From assembly GCF_009601055.1 (NCBI RefSeq), contig NZ_WITI01000003.1, positions 62,001 through 126,000 on the forward strand: a stretch of 64,000 bases of DNA, read 5' to 3'. This DNA comes from Lactococcus sp. dk101. GTDB lineage: Bacteria; Bacillota; Bacilli; Lactobacillales; Streptococcaceae. The position numbers and the translations under genes are program-made. Of this stretch, positions 7,923 through 16,997 are shown piece by piece. Each line of letters starts with the position of its first letter. The first letter of the stretch is position 1. The notes beneath the pieces are model-generated. The model saw only the letters and a list, made by a program, of their open reading frames with translations, was not told where the DNA came from and made no database searches.

Positions 7923-8872
7923 GTACAGTACTCTACATGGTTGTTCCTTGTTACAACGAAGAACTTGTTCTTGATGAAACATCTTCACGTCTTAAAAAGA
8001 AATACCAATCACTAATTTCCTCAGGGAAAATTTCAGAAAAAAGTCGCGTTGTCTATGTAAACGACGGTTCAAAAGATAAAACATGGGAAAAAATCATGGA
8101 AAAACATGACGAAGATGTCATGTTTAGTGGAATCAATCTCTCACGCAACCGTGGCCATCAAAATGCACTGTTGGCAGGCCTGATGACTGTCAAAAATATG
8201 GCAGATTGCGTCATTTCAATGGATGCTGATTTGCAAGATGACATTGACACGATCGATGCCATGCTTGAAAAATACGAAGAAGGCTATGATGTTGTTTATG
8301 GTGTGCGTGACAATCGTGACACTGATACTTTCTTTAAACGTAATACCGCAGGTGTCTTTTACAAGGTCATGCAAAGTTTAGGTAGCCAAAGCGTGCCAAA
8401 CCACGCCGATTTCCGTTTGATGAGTGAACGTGCTTTGGACGGATTGGAACAGTTCCAAGAAGTGAATTTATTTTTGCGTGGAATGGTTCCAATGGTAGGC
8501 TACAAGTCAACAAACGTCTATTATAAACGTGGGGAACGTTTTGCTGGAGAAAGCAAATATCCTCTCAAGAAAATGTTGAGCTTTGCCATTGATGGTATCA
8601 CTTCAACATCAGCAACACCCATGCGTATGATTTTTTGGACGGGCTTCGTTGTTTTTGCCTTGTCAATTATTATTGGAATTTATGTTATTGTGAGTCACTC
8701 TATTCAAGGGCGCACGGTTCTTGGTTGGTCATCAACAATGGCTGCCATTATCGGCTTTGGTGGATTGAACTTGCTTGCGCTTGGTATTATTGGGGAATAT
8801 ATCGGAAAAATATTCCTTGAAGTTAAACAACGTCCACGATTTATTATCGAAAATTTTGTTAACGATAAATAA
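7919..8872 (+). CDS. GtrB/CsbB-like polyprenyl-phosphate glycosyltransferase
   Basis: A family 2 glycosyltransferase that loads a sugar onto undecaprenyl phosphate at the inner membrane face. The 317-residue protein begins with VVPCYNEE (nucleotide-binding), has VYVNDGSKDKT, the catalytic SMDADLQDD, LFLRGMVPMVGY and the GESKYPLKKM motif. Two C-terminal membrane helices follow (about residues 230-255 and 265-290). The start at ATG 7919 overlaps the upstream stop (ATGA) and has AAAGGAG before it. GtrB enzymes usually work with a flippase and a GT-C transferase. A GT-C gene is directly upstream, but no small GtrA-type flippase gene is present here. Confidence 0.88.
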   Translation: MSTVLYMVVPCYNEELVLDETSSRLKKKYQSLISSGKISEKSRVVYVNDGSKDKTWEKIMEKHDEDVMFSGINLSRNRGHQNALLAGLMTVKNMADCVISMDADLQDDIDTIDAMLEKYEEGYDVVYGVRDNRDTDTFFKRNTAGVFYKVMQSLGSQSVPNHADFRLMSERALDGLEQFQEVNLFLRGMVPMVGYKSTNVYYKRGERFAGESKYPLKKMLSFAIDGITSTSATPMRMIFWTGFVVFALSIIIGIYVIVSHSIQGRTVLGWSSTMAAIIGFGGLNLLALGIIGEYIGKIFLEVKQRPRFIIENFVNDK

Positions 8873-8882
8873 TCTGAAAATT
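8868..8882 (+). promoter_or_regulatory. CodY-box-like site before the two-component system
   Basis: AATAATCTGAAAATT matches 13 of 15 positions of the lactococcal CodY box AATTTTCWGAAAATT. It overlaps the end of the gtrB-like gene, about 100 bp before the response regulator. AT-rich DNA gives such matches by chance, so support is modest. Confidence 0.35.
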
Positions 8883-8974
8883 TATCATAAAACTATCAGA
8901 GAAAATCTATCGTTCGCAAAATCAGTTTTTGCTAAAATGAAAGATAGTTAAACGAGAATAGGGAGTGATTGTAA

Positions 8975-9652
8975 ATGAAACGACAGGTTTTGATTGTTGA
9001 AGACGAACGGAGTATTTCAAGCTATGTCAAAAAAGAATTGATGTTTGAAGACTATGATGTTCAAACGGCTTTTGACGGCGTTGAAGCCTTGGAAAAATTT
9101 GAAAATGCCAATCCAGCAATTGACGTTGTTTTACTTGATTGGATGATTCCTAAAATTGATGGCCTGGGCGTTTTGAGACGGATGAAAAAAATTCAACCCA
9201 ATACCCCGATTATTTTCTTGACGGCGCGTGATTATGTCGGAGACAAAGTTGCGGGGCTTGATGCTGGGGCTGACGATTACATCACGAAACCTTTTGAGAT
9301 TGAAGAACTCCTTGCTCGCCTGCGTTTGATTTTTAGAAAATGGTCTGCTGAACGCGCAACAATTTATCGCGTCGACTATTTGTCACTTGATACGACAGCT
9401 CATGTCGTGACTGCGAATGGAAAGCCAATCAGTTTGACTCAACGTGAATATGCCTTGCTTTTATTTTTCATGCAACATCGTGGCGAAGCGATTTCTCGTG
9501 CCGATTTGCTTGATGAAGTTTGGGGGATGAATTTTGATGGGCAAGATAATACAGTGGATGCTTATGTCCGTTATCTGAGATCGAAAATTGATGAGCCAGA
9601 TACAGCGTCATTGATTGAAACGGTACGTGGCGTTGGCTATCGAATGCGGTAA
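8975..9652 (+). CDS. OmpR-family response regulator
   Basis: The 225-residue protein has an N-terminal receiver domain with phosphoacceptor Asp55 (VVLLDWMIPK), Thr83 and Lys105 (YITKPFE). A C-terminal winged helix follows (about 130-225) with REYALLLFFM and VDAYVRYLRSKID, ending GYRMR. It is followed after 7 nt by its histidine kinase. Lying between two sets of glycosylation genes, it plausibly answers to envelope state, but its targets cannot be read from the sequence. The start at ATG 8975 has GGGAGTGATTG in front. Confidence 0.93.
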   Translation: MKRQVLIVEDERSISSYVKKELMFEDYDVQTAFDGVEALEKFENANPAIDVVLLDWMIPKIDGLGVLRRMKKIQPNTPIIFLTARDYVGDKVAGLDAGADDYITKPFEIEELLARLRLIFRKWSAERATIYRVDYLSLDTTAHVVTANGKPISLTQREYALLLFFMQHRGEAISRADLLDEVWGMNFDGQDNTVDAYVRYLRSKIDEPDTASLIETVRGVGYRMR

Positions 9653-9659
9653 AAAAAAT

Positions 9660-11000
9660 ATGAATAAAAAAAGAGTGAAACAAGAAAAACAACGGACAAA
9701 CGCGAGTTACTTGACTCGAATTTTTGTTCGTATTTTTTTAGTGATAACCATTTTGAATGTGGGAATTGTTGCTGGCGTTGTAACCATCAGTGGCTTGCGT
9801 GTCCGAGAATCAGAAGGCGCAGCATTGATTTCTTCAGTTCAAGAAGCTGCAGTCAATGGAAATATCAACTGGAAAGAATTCGAACAAGCGCATGATGAAG
9901 GTCGCTGGAGTGATTTTATAAGAGTCACTTGGACTTCTGGCAAAGTTGACGAAAGTCATGGTACAAGTGAATTTATCAAAGGTATTGAAAAAATTCATCT
10001 TGATTATTTTTATCTGTCTGACAAAGGTGTTTATTGGCATGACAAGCTGAAAACAGACAAGGTAACTGTCGAATTATGGCTTAGTGTCGAAGAAGTGATT
10101 GAATCTGTATTGCAGACCATCTTTGCCATTATTGTGGTCATGTTTGTCAGCTTGGCCGCTGGCATCTATGTCATTCGAAGTTTTGCCAAAAAATTGAGCC
10201 GACCGCTTGCAGAATTATCAGAAGCCGCCGCAAACAATAACGGAAAACCATTACCAGTGCCTGAAAATCCAGTTGAAATTAATCAACTGGCGAAAAATTT
10301 CAATCAGTTGCTCAATCGACTCAATCTGAAAATCTTGCAAGAACAGCAGTTTGTCTCGGACGCTTCACATGAGTTGAGAACACCAGTTGCTGCCATTCGT
10401 GGTCATGCCACCTTGCTCAAACGGCGCTGGAAAGAACACCCAGAGATTATCGACGAATCACTTGATTATATCGACGAAGAATCTCAGCGCATGAAGGTAA
10501 TGATTGAAGAACTACTCACCATTTCGAGAGGAAATCATATGAAAATTGAAAAGGAAAAAATAAATCTTTCAGACTATATTGTTCAGTTGATTTCTGAGAT
10601 TCAGCCCGCAATTACTCAAGATATTACTTTATCCGTAACGGAAAATCTATTTGTCAGTGCTGACAAACAGGCACTGCGTCATATTTTGGTTGCATTTATC
10701 GAAAATGCCGGTAAATATTCACCAACAGATGAAAAAATCACCGTCAAATTAAAAAAATCTGGCGAGTCAGTTGATTTGTCCGTAGCAGATAAGGGCTTGG
10801 GGATTGCTAAAGATGAAAAAGAGAAAGTTTTTGAGCGCTTCTATCGCGTTGACAAATCTCGATCGAGTGAAATTCCAGGCACAGGCTTAGGACTTTCAAT
10901 CGCCAAACAATACGCTGAGATGATGGATGCATGGATTTTTATCTCGGACAATGTGCCAAACGGAAGCATTTTTCACTTGGTTTTGTCGGAGGAGGAATAA
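9660..11000 (+). CDS. Sensor histidine kinase
   Basis: The 446-residue protein has two membrane helices (about 22-44 and 150-172) around an extracytoplasmic sensor of some 105 residues. A HAMP segment follows, then the phosphoacceptor His237 in SDASHELRTP, the N box FIENAGKYSP, and the ATP-lid motifs DKGLGIA and GTGLGLSIAK. I use ATG 9660 (MNKKRVKQ), just after the regulator's stop; an in-frame ATG at 9615 lies inside the upstream gene and is unlikely. The stop TAA abuts the next start codon. A dispersed palindrome (10650-10667) lies in the catalytic part. Confidence 0.93.
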   Translation: MNKKRVKQEKQRTNASYLTRIFVRIFLVITILNVGIVAGVVTISGLRVRESEGAALISSVQEAAVNGNINWKEFEQAHDEGRWSDFIRVTWTSGKVDESHGTSEFIKGIEKIHLDYFYLSDKGVYWHDKLKTDKVTVELWLSVEEVIESVLQTIFAIIVVMFVSLAAGIYVIRSFAKKLSRPLAELSEAAANNNGKPLPVPENPVEINQLAKNFNQLLNRLNLKILQEQQFVSDASHELRTPVAAIRGHATLLKRRWKEHPEIIDESLDYIDEESQRMKVMIEELLTISRGNHMKIEKEKINLSDYIVQLISEIQPAITQDITLSVTENLFVSADKQALRHILVAFIENAGKYSPTDEKITVKLKKSGESVDLSVADKGLGIAKDEKEKVFERFYRVDKSRSSEIPGTGLGLSIAKQYAEMMDAWIFISDNVPNGSIFHLVLSEEE

Positions 11001-13049
11001 ATGGCCAATAAAATCATAAGAATAGGACTTCTGGTTTGTCTTGCAATGGCAAGTTTTGGAATGCTTTTTGTTTCCATGACAGAAACTGGTTTCATCGAAC
11101 CTATTTCAGTTCTTTTCCTAATGATATTCCTTTATTTTGCCTTTCGTTTTTTGTATCAAAAGTTGTCAGCTCTGACAAGAAGACAACTTAAAATCATCTG
11201 TATCGTCTTTTTGATTTTATCTGCCTGTTTGGCGACGGCGATCATTGCTACGGTTCGCATTCAAGTTTTTGGCGATATTTGGCACTCGCAAATTATGGCG
11301 GGAAAACTGGTTGACAACAATTTTGAATGGGATCAATGGATTTTACAATATCCTCAGCTTGTTCCGTTGACAGCACTTTACAGTTGGTTTATGCGACTTG
11401 GTGCTTGGCTTGGTATTGGCTTTTACCCGATTTTCTTTACCTATAATATTTTGCTTCTGGTTGGCGTTCTCATTTTGATTGTGCGCTTGTTGTGGCGAAG
11501 AAGTCCTGTTTTAGGTGCCTTTGCAAGTATATTATGCCTTATCAGTCCATTTTTCTACAGTTTCATCATTCAAGTTGGTTACACCGACGGTGCCAGTATC
11601 TTTGCATTGCTGCTTTTAGTTGATCTTTTTGACCAAGCCGAGCAGATGAGTATTTGGAAATTGGGACTTTCGACTCTTGTTTTTGCTTATGCTTATCTGA
11701 TGCGACCCAATGTCATTATTTTACTGGTCGCACTTGTCATCATTGCTGGCTTTTCATTCAAGAAGAATAAAGTCCTATTTCATAAGGCCAGTCGGTTATT
11801 TTTAGCTTGTCTGATTGGGATTGTGATTGCCATGTCGGCAACCAAAGCACTGGATTCAGCTTATCATTACAATCCACAAAATAAGGATGCCTTCCCGACG
11901 GTACACTGGATTTATATGGGACTAAATGAAAACTCAGTCGGAAAATATAATCGAGCAGATCGTTATTATACACTCAATCATACTGGCTATGCTACCGCCA
12001 AAGAAGCGGACATCGCGGGGATTGAAAGGCGGATTGAACAATATAATCCATGGACTTTAGCCAAGCAGTGGGTCAGTAAATATTTGATTCTCTGGGAGAG
12101 CGGAAGCTTTCAAACGTTAGTTGATTATCAGGGCTCTTATATTTTTGCACCTGCTTGGTTATTGGAGTATAATGGGGTCATCATTTTATGTTTACAAATG
12201 TATTCCAAAGCACTCATTGGCTTGCTACTGTTGGCAATTTTCGCTGATTTGTGGCGGAAGAAGCAACTTAAAATGGACACCGAAATGCTGTCATTGCTGA
12301 CGGTATTTGGGATTAGCTTGTTCCATGCTTTGATTTGGGAAGTGAAAAGTCGTTATCAGTTCATGACAATCGGCCTCTTACTTTTTGTTGGAATTCTGGC
12401 TTTGAGCAGGCAGTTTGAGCGTCAGCCCAACCCTGTCATTGCTGACAGAGCAAAAAAAATTGGTCTGTTGAGTTTTCCGGTGCTGCTATTCGTTTCGTCA
12501 GCACTGATGATTCAATATAGTGGACAAAAAGCACCTATTCAAATTACAGGGAATAATAATGGCAGCAATTATAATCAAAGTCTGCCAAGAATTACCATTC
12601 CAGCTCACCAGTCCTTGCGGCAATCGGTGCAGCTTAATGCTAGGGCATTGACGATGGACATGTCACTTGCGCCAACGGCTAACGTGACGCTTAACATTTA
12701 TTATGATAATGCTGGAGATAAGGATTTGATTATTTCACGTCCCATAACGCCGCTCCAAACTTACTTAACATTGGACAATCTTTCTGCCGATGGTATAGCT
12801 TCAGGAAATTATATCATTGAGGTCTCAAATCGACAGGATTATCCTGTTTCGATGACAGGGCAAAGTAAAGTGTATGTCTCACTTTATCCCTCGCTCATCG
12901 AGCAGAAAAAGCAAACCAGCTCATTTGTTTTCCATTTTTATGGAGACCAAATTGACGGCTCATATAACAAAGCTTTCATCATTACTTATGTGATTTTGTC
13001 AGTTCTGGGCGTATTATTTTTGCTTTTAAAGAAAGGAAAATTAAGTTGA
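11001..13049 (+). CDS. Large GT-C-type membrane glycosyltransferase-like protein
   Basis: The 682-residue protein has about 12 membrane helices in the first 490 residues. A first outer loop, GDIWHSQIMAGKLVDNN, fits the GT-C fold with an acidic residue after the first helix. A hydrophilic extracytoplasmic domain spans about residues 505-650, rich in Asn/Thr/Ser and probably beta-stranded, and a final helix comes before a short basic tail. It starts directly at the kinase stop codon with GGAGGAA overlapping it, so it is coexpressed with the two-component system. The substrate is unknown. It resembles the smaller GT-C protein at 6324 in general layout only. Confidence 0.7.
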   Translation: MANKIIRIGLLVCLAMASFGMLFVSMTETGFIEPISVLFLMIFLYFAFRFLYQKLSALTRRQLKIICIVFLILSACLATAIIATVRIQVFGDIWHSQIMAGKLVDNNFEWDQWILQYPQLVPLTALYSWFMRLGAWLGIGFYPIFFTYNILLLVGVLILIVRLLWRRSPVLGAFASILCLISPFFYSFIIQVGYTDGASIFALLLLVDLFDQAEQMSIWKLGLSTLVFAYAYLMRPNVIILLVALVIIAGFSFKKNKVLFHKASRLFLACLIGIVIAMSATKALDSAYHYNPQNKDAFPTVHWIYMGLNENSVGKYNRADRYYTLNHTGYATAKEADIAGIERRIEQYNPWTLAKQWVSKYLILWESGSFQTLVDYQGSYIFAPAWLLEYNGVIILCLQMYSKALIGLLLLAIFADLWRKKQLKMDTEMLSLLTVFGISLFHALIWEVKSRYQFMTIGLLLFVGILALSRQFERQPNPVIADRAKKIGLLSFPVLLFVSSALMIQYSGQKAPIQITGNNNGSNYNQSLPRITIPAHQSLRQSVQLNARALTMDMSLAPTANVTLNIYYDNAGDKDLIISRPITPLQTYLTLDNLSADGIASGNYIIEVSNRQDYPVSMTGQSKVYVSLYPSLIEQKKQTSSFVFHFYGDQIDGSYNKAFIITYVILSVLGVLFLLLKKGKLS

Positions 13050-13735
13050 AACGTTCAACACACAAAAAAACAAACGCAAAAGCGTTTTACACCTTAGGAA
13101 CAATTACTCTCATTTTGTTCTTACTTTTGACCATTCTCGTCAAAACAAGTGGCATTCACAGCGGACTTCTCTTTGACTCAAGCGTTCAAAGTTTTGCTTA
13201 TCATTTGCAAAGTTCAGCCGTTCTCGTCACGTTTTTTAGCCATTTTACTAACCTTTTTGGTGATAAAATCGGTGTCGTCGTTGCCGCAGTCATCTGCCTC
13301 TTCTTATTTTTCCTTGTCAAAGAAAAAATCGGTGCCATCTGGCTTGGCTTATTAGTTGTTGCGAGCGTTTTGTTTAACACTGTCCTCAAGTCTGTCATTG
13401 GGCGTGTACGCCCTGACACTAACCGTTTGACTGGGTTTGCCAATGAAGCGGGATTTAGCTTTGCCAGCGGACATTCCACATTTACAGCGGTTTTATTTGC
13501 TAGTCTGTTCTTGATTTTTGTCGTTAAAATGACAAGTAGTGCGTCACGTTTTGGCTGGGGCTTGCTTGCACTTATCATGATTTTACTCGTCATGTTTTCT
13601 CGTATTTTTGTTGGGGTGCATTATCCAACAGATACTGTCGGTGGTTTTCTTGAAGGAATAACTTTTGTACTCTTTACGTATCCAAGTTATGTCAAATACC
13701 ACGCCAGAAAATATGCTTGGAAAATATTAAACTAA
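13046..13735 (+). CDS. PAP2-family phosphatase (undecaprenyl-diphosphatase-like)
   Basis: The 229-residue membrane protein has the three lipid-phosphatase motifs: KSVIGRVRPD, FASGHS, and SRIFVGVHYPTD. About six membrane helices are seen. It starts at TTG 13046, overlapping the previous stop by 4 nt (TTGA), with AAAGGAA before it, so it is translationally coupled to the GT-C gene. Enzymes of this type recycle polyprenyl diphosphate or remove phosphate from lipid intermediates on the outer face, which fits a lipid-linked sugar pathway. Its transcript ends at a terminator made from the dispersed palindrome. Confidence 0.9.
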   Translation: MKRSTHKKTNAKAFYTLGTITLILFLLLTILVKTSGIHSGLLFDSSVQSFAYHLQSSAVLVTFFSHFTNLFGDKIGVVVAAVICLFLFFLVKEKIGAIWLGLLVVASVLFNTVLKSVIGRVRPDTNRLTGFANEAGFSFASGHSTFTAVLFASLFLIFVVKMTSSASRFGWGLLALIMILLVMFSRIFVGVHYPTDTVGGFLEGITFVLFTYPSYVKYHARKYAWKILN

Positions 13736-13764
13736 AAAAAATCCGTCAGTTCTGACGGTTTTTT
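13735..13764. terminator. Bidirectional terminator built on the dispersed palindrome
   Basis: An A-run, then CCGTCAG TT CTGACGG, then a T-run. It separates the PAP2 gene from convergent parB. The parB stop codon (TGA, complementary to 13746-13748) lies within the stem. Confidence 0.9.
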
Positions 13765-14552
13765 TTGAGCTGTAAAATCAATTGTTCAAGCTCATCAAGA
13801 CTATCAAAATTGATTGTCAGTGAGCCTTTATAAACTTTATTGGACTTTATTTTTACGGTATTTCCGATTATTTTCTTTAATTCTTCTTCCGTTGCTTTGA
13901 TGAAAATATTCTTGTCAATGCTGACATTTTTCTTAATGACTGCCGGTTCGGATTTTTTTGGTGGATAAATCAAATGCTCTAGCTGACGCACACTCATCTT
14001 TTCATTGATTACGAGTAGGGCTAAACGCTTTTGTTCAATGGGGTTTTTCTCAGCCAAGAGTGTCCGCGCATGAGCCAATGACAACTTTCCGTCCTCAACC
14101 AAGCCCAGCAACTCTTGTGGCAAGGACAAAATGCGAATGGCGTTGGACACGTAAGAACGTGATTTTCCAAGCCGCTGTCCCACTTCCTCGTGTGTCATCT
14201 GCAACTTTTTAACCAATATGTCCAAGCTTCGAGCTTCTTCAACAGGATTGAGATTTTCTCGTTGTAAATTTTCCAAAATTGATAAAGTCATCATTTTTTC
14301 ATCGGAGTAAGCTCTGACAATGGCGGGAATCGTTTCCATTCCTGCCATTTTTGACGCCAAAAATCGTCGTTCTCCGGCCAATAACTCATAACCAACAAGG
14401 GCTGATTTTCTGACCACAATCGGCTGTAAAACACCATTTTCTTTGATTGAATGTGACAACTCTTGCAATTTATTTTCGTCAAAAACCAAACGTGGCTGAT
14501 AAGGATTTTTCATGATTTCAGAAAGTTTCAGTTGTTCAATTTTTTCTTCCAC
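13746..14552 (-). CDS. parB: ParB/Spo0J chromosome-partitioning protein
   Basis: ParB is a CTP-dependent DNA clamp that loads at parS sites and recruits condensin. The 268-residue product has the NPYQPR start of the ParB/Srx domain, the LLAGERRFLASK CTP-binding motif, ENLQRENLNPVEEA, then a helix-turn-helix (QRLGKSRSYVSNAIRIL) and a C-terminal dimerisation domain. I choose GTG 14552, because GAGGAG stands 5-7 nt before it. An in-frame TTG 15 nt upstream has no such site. It overlaps the end of rarA by 17 nt. No parA is adjacent, as is normal in Streptococcaceae. A parS-like site is present 7.6 kb away in rel. Confidence 0.92.
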   Translation of the reverse strand: MEEKIEQLKLSEIMKNPYQPRLVFDENKLQELSHSIKENGVLQPIVVRKSALVGYELLAGERRFLASKMAGMETIPAIVRAYSDEKMMTLSILENLQRENLNPVEEARSLDILVKKLQMTHEEVGQRLGKSRSYVSNAIRILSLPQELLGLVEDGKLSLAHARTLLAEKNPIEQKRLALLVINEKMSVRQLEHLIYPPKKSEPAVIKKNVSIDKNIFIKATEEELKKIIGNTVKIKSNKVYKGSLTINFDSLDELEQLILQLKKNRQN

Positions 14553-15801
14553 GTTTTTGCTCCTCAATCCAGTGTTTTCGCATGTTTAAGGCTTTTTCAT
14601 ATTTGCCCATGTCATCAGGTTTGAAATAATCAGCAGTTTTGATTTTATCAGGCAGATACTGCTGATCAACCCAGTGATTTGGGAAACTGTGCGCGTACTG
14701 ATAAGTAACCGATCGTCCAAGTTCTTTTGCACCAGCATAATGTCCGTCTTGCAAGTGGGCAGGAATAGGCAGATTGCCATATTTTCCTAAGTCTGCGATT
14801 GCTTCGTCCATCGCGACATAAGCTGCATTTGATTTTGGAGAAAGTGCCAGATCGATGACAATATTAGCGAGCGGAATTCGTGCCTCGGGAAAGCCCAGCT
14901 TTTCGCAGGCCTGTAAAGCAAGCATGGTGTGAACAGCAGCGTCAGGATTGGCTAAACCAATATCCTCGTAAGCCATGACAGTCAATCGTCTAGCTAATGA
15001 CGGCAAATCTCCTCCTTCAATCAATCGAGCGGCATAGTGTAAACTTGCGTTGACATCAGAACCTCGAATTGATTTCTGCAAGGCAGAAAGTAAGTCATAA
15101 TGCGCATCGCCATCTTTATCAAAAGTTGCAGCTTTACGTTGTAAAGAGTTTTCCATGTCATCTAGTGTAATGTGATGCTCTTGTGAGGATAAAACCGCCA
15201 GTTCAAGCGCATTAAAGGTACTTCTAAGGTCTCCATTTGTCGAATGCACAAGAAAATAAAGCGCATCTTCATCGATTTTTACATCAAAATCAAAACCACG
15301 TTCATGGTCTGACAGTGCTAGAGTAACCGCCTGTTCCAAATCTACCGGCTCCAGTGCTTTCAACTCAAAAATTTGGACACGGGAGCGAATGGCGGGAACA
15401 ACTGAAAAATAAGGATTTTCAGTCGTTGCACCAATTAAAATGATTTGTCCATTTTCTAAAAGAGGAAGTAGGAAGTCTTGTTTGGGCTTGTCTAAGCGAT
15501 GAATTTCATCGAGCAATAAAACAAGTTGACCAGAAAATTCGGCTTCAGCAGCGATTTCTTGAAGTCGTTTTTTTGTATCCGTGGTGGCGTTGAAAGTCCT
15601 GAATGAAGCATTCATCGTCCCAGCAATAGCTGACGCAATCGAGGTTTTTCCAACACCAGGAGGGCCATATAAAATCATGCTCGAAAGAAGACTCGTTTCA
15701 ACCATTCGACGAATAATTTTTCCTTTTCCTACCAAATGTGTTTGACCAATGATTTCATCAATGTTTCGAGGTCGCATTCTTCGTGCAAGATTTTGTCCCA
15801 T
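14536..15801 (-). CDS. rarA: Replication-associated recombination ATPase RarA (MgsA)
   Basis: An AAA+ clamp-loader-like ATPase acting at stalled replication forks. The 421-residue product has RPRNIDEIIGQ, Walker A GPPGVGKT (46-53), Walker B LLLDEIH (94-100), sensor 1 IGATTENP, an arginine-finger region with IRSRVQIFEL, and the C-terminal tetramerisation domain with LARRLTVMAYEDIGLANP. Length is normal. It lies upstream of parB on the same strand with a 17-nt overlap, an unusual partner giving a replication/segregation pair. An operator-like repeat precedes it. Confidence 0.93.
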   Translation of the reverse strand: MGQNLARRMRPRNIDEIIGQTHLVGKGKIIRRMVETSLLSSMILYGPPGVGKTSIASAIAGTMNASFRTFNATTDTKKRLQEIAAEAEFSGQLVLLLDEIHRLDKPKQDFLLPLLENGQIILIGATTENPYFSVVPAIRSRVQIFELKALEPVDLEQAVTLALSDHERGFDFDVKIDEDALYFLVHSTNGDLRSTFNALELAVLSSQEHHITLDDMENSLQRKAATFDKDGDAHYDLLSALQKSIRGSDVNASLHYAARLIEGGDLPSLARRLTVMAYEDIGLANPDAAVHTMLALQACEKLGFPEARIPLANIVIDLALSPKSNAAYVAMDEAIADLGKYGNLPIPAHLQDGHYAGAKELGRSVTYQYAHSFPNHWVDQQYLPDKIKTADYFKPDDMGKYEKALNMRKHWIEEQKRGRKN

Positions 15802-15819
15802 TTTTTCTCCATTTCAGCA

Positions 15820-15852
15820 AAGTTTACAACACTGTAAACCAAGTTTACAACA
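15820..15852 (-). promoter_or_regulatory. Operator-like repeats upstream of rarA
   Basis: Two direct copies of AAGTTTACAACA (15820 and 15841, 21 bp apart, two helical turns) flank TGTAAACC. The middle forms a perfect inverted repeat GTTTACA-ACAC-TGTAAAC (15822-15839). This lies 20-50 bp before the rarA start. Three ordered half-sites suggest binding by a dimeric regulator. None is identified. Confidence 0.5.
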
Positions 15853-16333
15853 AATTTTTATCTAGATAATAGACGAAACTGTAGTCATCAACATAGTTGC
15901 CATTGATATAGAATTCCTTTTTCAAGTGAGCTTCTTCAATAAAACCAAGATTTCGGTAAAGCTGAAGAGCTTCAGGGTTTGACCCCATGACTTGAATGGT
16001 AATTTTCTTAAATTTTTCAGATTTGGCAATATCAAAAAAATGTTTAATCAAACTTGAGGCGACACCTTTATGTCGGGCTTCTTTGACGGTCATGACACCA
16101 AAAGTAGCAACGTGCTTACCGTACTTTGAGCGGTGGCGCACTGAATAATCAAGAAAGCCGAGGATTTTATCATCTTCAACGGCGAGTAAGTAAGACTCAC
16201 CGTCTAATATCTTTTTCATGACCTTTTCGACAGTCGAGTCCATAACGTGAGGCGTTGAAGCAAGTGTCCAGTTTTCGTTTTCTAGTTTTGCGACTTCAGC
16301 AAAATCACGTGGCTCAATTTTTCTAATTTCCAT
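15845..16333 (-). CDS. GNAT-family N-acetyltransferase
   Basis: The 162-residue protein carries the acetyl-CoA pyrophosphate-loop motif of GNAT enzymes (VKEARHKGVASSLI), preceded by FGVMTV, and the NPEALQLYRNLGF C-terminal motif in which the Tyr acts as general acid in many members. Length matches single-domain GNATs. The substrate is unknown. It is divergent from the DUF3013 gene and upstream of rarA on the same strand. Its stop codon is next to the operator-like repeats, so it may not share the rarA promoter. Confidence 0.82.
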   Translation of the reverse strand: MEIRKIEPRDFAEVAKLENENWTLASTPHVMDSTVEKVMKKILDGESYLLAVEDDKILGFLDYSVRHRSKYGKHVATFGVMTVKEARHKGVASSLIKHFFDIAKSEKFKKITIQVMGSNPEALQLYRNLGFIEEAHLKKEFYINGNYVDDYSFVYYLDKNLL

Positions 16334-16466
16334 TTAAAATCACCTTTTTTAACTTTGTTAATCCCAATAATATAATGAATTTTGATATAATAATTTTAAC
16401 ATAATTAGGCAAAGGTTGGCATCTTTTATGAGTCCAATAGACTAGAGACCTAAAAAAGGAGAAAAA

Positions 16467-16934
16467 ATGGCGAAATACGGCTTTTTGGATGTCTTGCAAG
16501 ACGAATTAGAAAAAAGATTTACTTACAACTTCGAAATGAACTGGGACAAACGCAATTTTGCAGTTGAAGTAAGCTTTTTGTTGGAAGTTGAAAACACTGC
16601 GGGAGTTGCACTAACGGATGTGGAAGGCGTTGAGTCTGCTGAAAATATCGAATATGAAGATACGGTCATTTTTTACAATCCTGACAAATCACACTTCGAT
16701 GAAGAGGACTATTTGGCTGCAATTCCTTATACAGATAAAGGCTTGTCAGCTGAATTCTTAGCTTACTTTGCAGAATTTTTGCAAGATACCGCAGACCAAG
16801 GCTTGGATGACTTGATGGATTTCTTGGCTGATGAAACAGCTGAAGAATTCACTGTAAACTGGCAGGTTGACAAGTTTACACAAGGTCTGTCAGAGCTGAC
16901 AGAGACGGAATTCTACAAATATCCACGCTACTAA
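16467..16934 (+). CDS. DUF3013 family protein
   Basis: The 155-residue acidic cytoplasmic protein (MAKYGFLDVLQDELEKRF start, DTVIFYNPDKSHFDEEDYL in the middle) belongs to the Streptococcaceae-specific DUF3013 family of unknown function. In related genomes it precedes prmA-rsmE-rel, as it broadly does here. AAAAGGAG precedes the ATG. The segment QGLSELTETEF is encoded by a copy of the dispersed palindrome (16886-16903). That segment also follows CAAGTTTACA (16871), a half-site like those near rarA. Confidence 0.85.
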   Translation: MAKYGFLDVLQDELEKRFTYNFEMNWDKRNFAVEVSFLLEVENTAGVALTDVEGVESAENIEYEDTVIFYNPDKSHFDEEDYLAAIPYTDKGLSAEFLAYFAEFLQDTADQGLDDLMDFLADETAEEFTVNWQVDKFTQGLSELTETEFYKYPRY

Positions 16935-16997
16935 AAACACCCAATGGCTTTTCGAAGCCATTTTTTTGAAGTGACTAAAATCAAAATGGAGAATGCT

